Source: Tenacibaculum aquimarinum
GTDB lineage: Bacteria > Bacteroidota > Bacteroidia > Flavobacteriales > Flavobacteriaceae
Assembly: GCF_022478115.1 (NCBI RefSeq)
Contig: NZ_JAKGSC010000003.1
Location: forward strand, 186,001-250,000
Reading direction: 5' to 3'
Length of the DNA: 64,000 nt
This document shows, piece after piece, positions 61,376-64,000 of this stretch. The position numbers and the translations under genes are program-made. The notes under the pieces are model-generated. The model was not told the origin of the DNA. It saw nothing but the letters and a program-made list of their open reading frames with translations, and searched no databases. Positions within the stretch are counted from its first letter, which is position 1. Each line of letters begins with the position of its first letter.

Positions 61376-61765
61376 CTATTTTTTTTGACGATAGTTTTTT
61401 ACAACTCTTAATTCAACAAAAGCAATGGTTGTAACTATTATAATTTCTAATATAATATATAGCCAACCTAATTTGGTAATTAAATTGGAATGATAAATTG
61501 CCAAAGCAATAGATAAACAACAATACAGTAAATTAATAATAGCAATTGCTTTTAAGAATTTATCTAAACTACTATTAATTTTGAAATAACAATAAAAATC
61601 ATAGATAGCAAAAATGCAAGGTAATGTTGCAAGAAAATATAGTGTAGGTTTTGGAATTCCGAAATAGGTTTCCAATTTAGTTAAAACGAGTCCTAATAAT
61701 ACAGCAGAAATAATTGCTCCAAAACCATCTATTAAAAAGAATTTTTTTAGAAGCGTATTCTTCAT
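61376..61765 (-). CDS. four-helix membrane protein of unknown function
   Basis: A 129-residue protein with four hydrophobic helices (about 10-28, 42-60, 67-88 and 98-118) joined by short loops, one with KINSSLDKFLK. No family recognised; general appearance resembles DoxX-like or transporter-associated small membrane proteins but without a diagnostic motif. It lies 30 bp upstream of hutI and could be carried on the same leftward transcript. Confidence 0.68.
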   Translation of the reverse strand: MKNTLLKKFFLIDGFGAIISAVLLGLVLTKLETYFGIPKPTLYFLATLPCIFAIYDFYCYFKINSSLDKFLKAIAIINLLYCCLSIALAIYHSNLITKLGWLYIILEIIIVTTIAFVELRVVKNYRQKK

Positions 61766-61811
61766 TTTTAACTATGCTTTATGTTTTTGAAGCGGATAAT
61801 TTTTATCTAGG

Positions 61812-61949
61812 TTCGCTAACGTGATTGTGTATGGTTAGTTGCGTGGTTAAGCAACTAATTTAGCAAATAAATCACAGATAGAATATTCCGCAGGAATGTT
61901 CGTAAGTCGGCAGTGAACTAGCAATTAATTATACACGGTGTTAGCCAAC
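61812..61949. repeat. structured element A with imperfect terminal inverted repeats
   Basis: Bounded by GCTAAC (61815-61820) and GTTAGC (61940-61945). The ends match over about 30 bp: GCTAACgtgattGTGTAT on the left and, inverted, GCTAACaccgTGTATAAT on the right. Inside are a perfect hairpin TTAGTTGC/GCAACTAA (61835-61842, 61851-61858) and ATTCC/GGAAT. It starts 46 bp upstream of the membrane protein gene and ends just after the LRR gene. Confidence 0.62.
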
Positions 61950-61954
61950 GTTTT

Positions 61955-62539
61955 TTATTCTTTCTTTTTTCTCTTTTTAATATAATTGTTCGCAGTAAGA
62001 AATTCACAGTTCGGCATTTCCGGTTCCAATTCCTCAACGATTTTATGATTCTTAAAGATTGTCCAGTTCCCATAAAGAGAGATTTGCTTAAGATTTTTAA
62101 GATTCGCGAGTTCTTTAGGTAAGGATTTTATTAGATTATAATCCAATTCAAGGTACTCTAATTTCTCAAGAGTCAAAAGTTCAGCCGTTATATTGTCGAT
62201 GTAATTATAGTCCAATACTGTTCCTTTTTTTCGGTCAAGATGCAGATATCCACCTCCAACGTTCTTTGCTAACTTATGAGTTGTACTATCCAAATCTTTT
62301 TTTGGTCTCCAACCAAATAATAAGACACGAAGATTTTTAAATTCCGAAATCTCTTTTGGTATTTCTTTAAGATTTTGGCCACCTAAATCAAGTATTTCAA
62401 CTTCGTTTGGATTTTCAAGAGCAACTTCCAGTTCTGTGAATACTTTCAAATCTTTCAAGTCTCCTTTTTTCCATTGCTGGTTGGTTTGAGAAAAACTCAA
62501 AGTTGGAATTATTAAAAGAATTATAATTAGTCGATTCAT
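61955..62539 (-). CDS. exported leucine-rich-repeat protein
   Basis: A 194-residue protein with signal peptide (MNRLIIILLIIPTLSFSQ) and LRR units: NEVEILDLGGQNLKEIPKEIS, NLRVLLFGW, LEYLELDYNLIKSLPKELANL and NLKQISLYGNW. The C-terminus is lysine-rich (IKKRKKKE). LRRs usually bind proteins; the partner is unknown. The gene lies between two elements bounded by GCTAAC and GTTAGC and looks like an inserted cassette relative to the housekeeping genes on both sides. Confidence 0.8.
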   Translation of the reverse strand: MNRLIIILLIIPTLSFSQTNQQWKKGDLKDLKVFTELEVALENPNEVEILDLGGQNLKEIPKEISEFKNLRVLLFGWRPKKDLDSTTHKLAKNVGGGYLHLDRKKGTVLDYNYIDNITAELLTLEKLEYLELDYNLIKSLPKELANLKNLKQISLYGNWTIFKNHKIVEELEPEMPNCEFLTANNYIKKRKKKE

Positions 62540-62550
62540 TTCAAATGTTT

Positions 62551-62600
62551 GCTAACTTAAATGATATGTCGAGTTTTAATTCTATATATCAGGAGTTAGC
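62551..62600. repeat. short element B with GCTAAC/GTTAGC ends
   Basis: GCTAACTtaaaTGATAT at the left and, inverted, GCTAACTccTGATAT at the right, about 50 bp in all, 12 bp before the LRR gene start. It has the same end hexamers as element A but a different, shorter interior. Confidence 0.52.
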
Positions 62601-62641
62601 GAAGTTACCCAAAAATAAGTTTAGAATCAAACCAAATTTAA

Positions 62642-62683
62642 ATCATAAAAAATCCCAAACGAAAGTTTGGGATTTTTTATGAT
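62642..62683 (-). terminator. terminator of the deaminase gene
   Basis: A perfect 19-bp stem (ATCATAAAAAATCCCAAAC / its inverse) with loop GAAA, directly abutting the deaminase stop. The T run suits leftward RNA; the A run would also let it act rightward. Confidence 0.9.
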
Positions 62684-63163
62684 TTAATATTCAATTTTAT
62701 CATTTTTTTCACTCCATTTCTGGAAAGGTTCTAAAGCAATATCTCGTCCAATTTGCTCAAACGGAATGCTACGTTTTTCGTAAGGTAACGGAATTTCTTT
62801 GTAAATAAACTCGTCATCAAATCCAATATCTGCAGCGTCTTGTTGGTTACTTCCGTAAAAAACTTTGTCTGGTCTTGCCCAGTAAATTGCACCCAAACAC
62901 ATTGGGCAAGGCTCGCAAGAAGTATATACAATACAACCATCTAATTGAAAAGAGCCTAAGTTTGTACAGGCATCTCTAATTGCTGTAACTTCTGCATGTG
63001 CAGTTGGGTCGTTTGTAGAGGTTACTTTATTATTTCCTCTACCCACAATTTCTCCATCTTTTACTACGATGCAACCAAAAGGTCCTCCTTCATTGTTGCT
63101 CATTCCTTTTAAAGCTGCTTTTACAGCTTCACTCATAAATTCTTCATGTGTATTCATCTTCAT
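62684..63163 (-). CDS. nucleoside/guanine deaminase
   Basis: Zinc deaminase of the cytidine-deaminase-like fold. ATG at 63163 gives 159 residues (MKMNTHEEF; a second ATG is two codons later). The active site is visible as TAHAEVTAI (His, Glu) and SCEPCPMCLGAIYWA (two Cys). The NNEGGPFGCIVVKDG start and the FIYKEIPLPYEKRSIPFEQ tail fit guanine deaminase (GuaD of Bacillus type) better than tRNA deaminase TadA. Substrate not proven. Confidence 0.87.
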   Translation of the reverse strand: MKMNTHEEFMSEAVKAALKGMSNNEGGPFGCIVVKDGEIVGRGNNKVTSTNDPTAHAEVTAIRDACTNLGSFQLDGCIVYTSCEPCPMCLGAIYWARPDKVFYGSNQQDAADIGFDDEFIYKEIPLPYEKRSIPFEQIGRDIALEPFQKWSEKNDKIEY

Positions 63164-63192
63164 TGTCTTATTATAGTTATTATTTAAGCTAA

Positions 63193-63224
63193 AAAAAAGC
63201 TGCAAAATAAATTACAGCTTTTTA
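63193..63224 (-). terminator. fumC terminator
   Basis: AAAAAGCTG / CAGCTTTTT stem (63194-63202, 63215-63223) with a 12-nt AT-rich loop that can pair further, followed in the leftward direction by T residues; it lies between fumC and the deaminase gene. Confidence 0.75.
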
Positions 63225-63242
63225 AATTTATTTATTGTTTTT

Positions 63243-64000
63243 TTATTTCAAGCCACTTGTCATGTCGGCAGGTTTTACCCATTCGTCATATTCAGCTTCA
63301 GTAACGTACCCTAAACGAACCGCTTCTGTTTTTAAAGTTGTTCCGTTTGCATGTGCTGTATTTGCAATTTCAGCCGCTTTATAATAACCAATTTTAGTAT
63401 TTAAAGCCGTAACTAACATTAAAGAATTGTTTACCAATTCTGTAATTCTACCATGATTTGGTTCAATACCAGCAGCACAATTTTCATCAAAAGATTTACA
63501 AGCATCTCCAATTAATTGAGCAGATTGTAACACGTTTGCCGCCATCATTGGTTTAAAAACGTTTAATTCGTAATGACCTTGCGTTCCACCAACAGTTACA
63601 GCAACATCGTTACCCATAACTTGTGCGCAAACCATTGTTATTGCTTCTGCTTGCGTAGGATTTACTTTTCCTGGCATAATAGAAGAACCTGGCTCGTTTG
63701 CAGGAATAATTAATTCTCCAATTCCAGATCTTGGACCAGAAGCCATCATTCTAATATCGTTTGCAATTTTATTTAAAGAAACTGCAAGTTGTTTTAAAGC
63801 TCCATGAGTTTCTACTAACGCATCGTGTGCTGCTAATGCTTCAAATTTGTTTTCTGCTGTAATAAAAGGTAAGCCTGTAAACTCAGCAATATATTTTGCT
63901 ACTAAAACATCGTAACCAGCTGGTGTATTTAAACCTGTACCAACAGCGGTTCCACCTAAAGCTAATTGAGATAAATGTTCAAGTGAATTATTTAAAGATT
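63243..64000 (-). CDS. fumC: class II fumarate hydratase (N-terminus outside window)
   Basis: Interconverts fumarate and malate in the citric acid cycle. The visible 252 codons are the C-terminal half: [16 protein letters not shown], the signature loop [19 protein letters not shown] with the catalytic Ser, and the closing tail [16 protein letters not shown]. These match FumC rather than aspartase or argininosuccinate lyase. The frame is open to the window end, where the N-terminus is cut off. Confidence 0.94.
   Translation of the reverse strand, partial: SLNNSLEHLSQLALGGTAVGTGLNTPAGYDVLVAKYIAEFTGLPFITAENKFEALAAHDALVETHGALKQLAVSLNKIANDIRMMASGPRSGIGELIIPANEPGSSIMPGKVNPTQAEAITMVCAQVMGNDVAVTVGGTQGHYELNVFKPMMAANVLQSAQLIGDACKSFDENCAAGIEPNHGRITELVNNSLMLVTALNTKIGYYKAAEIANTAHANGTTLKTEAVRLGYVTEAEYDEWVKPADMTSGLK

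Noticed and set aside
61812-61949. Element A as a classic integron attC site
   Set aside because: GTTAGCC does not fit the core GTTRRRY and the left end does not fit RYYYAAC; no integrase gene is seen. Kept only as a cassette-like element.

Overview
The window is a dense, AT-rich stretch (about one third G+C by eye) of a chromosome from the phylum Bacteroidota, most likely a marine member of the Flavobacteriaceae (Polaribacter/Tenacibaculum-like; genus is inference). Supporting signs are genes without Shine-Dalgarno sequences, promoter-like boxes fitting the Bacteroidetes consensus TTTG-N19-TANNTTTG, lineage-typical families (DUF4835/PorD of type IX secretion, DUF6913, DUF2795, 2TM-domain proteins, long-form GAPDH, SecA without the zinc tail) and gene orders I recall from Flavobacteriia, such as coaD-ddl-PASTA-rluD, clpC/gyrA and bamD-rpoZ-coaBC-porD-recN.

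Layout. 1-4.8 kb: M14 carboxypeptidase lipoprotein (cut by the window edge), coaD and ddl leftward, then a PASTA protein and an RluD-type pseudouridine synthase rightward, separated by an 8.5-copy 7-bp tandem repeat. 4.9-16 kb: clpC and gyrA diverge, followed by a TPR protein, an NlpC/P60 hydrolase with a thiolase, and a PgpH-type HD phosphohydrolase. 15.9-16.2 kb: tRNA-Ser(GCT), tRNA-Pro(TGG), tRNA-Arg(TCT). 16.2-25.5 kb: methyltransferases, secA, DUF2795, a cobalamin adenosyltransferase and a wza-wzc export pair. 25.5-35 kb: dnaA, a LMW phosphatase with an RsmI-like methyltransferase, wall enzymes (mltG and a lysozyme-like protein), dapF, a DegP/HtrA protease and GAPDH. 35-48.7 kb: a long rightward run with ligA, lysoplasmalogenase, dapA, ferritin, bamD-rpoZ-coaBC-porD, recN and a glycosyltransferase. 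48.7-55.4 kb: arsC, prfB, a metzincin-type protease, a threonine-aldolase-type enzyme, and a leftward ECF sigma / membrane protein / outer-membrane barrel cluster. 55.6-59.1 kb: a rightward signalling operon (DUF2141 protein, LytS-type kinase with a C-terminal 2TM domain, three free 2TM proteins, LytTR response regulator). 59.1-64 kb: hutG-hutI, a small membrane protein, a leucine-rich-repeat gene between two GCTAAC/GTTAGC-bounded elements, a guanine-deaminase-like enzyme and fumC (cut by the edge).

Most of the window is housekeeping. The notable signals are regulatory or structural: three LytTR half-sites at exact 21-bp spacing before the 2TM/LytTR operon; four GTTAAA repeats spaced 11/10/11 bp before the htrA promoter; a perfect 16-bp LacI-type palindrome over the presumed -33 element of gap; a cassette-like LRR gene; and three copies of a roughly 100-bp dispersed intergenic repeat placed after rightward genes. 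I saw no CRISPR array, prophage, transposase, rRNA or defence island.
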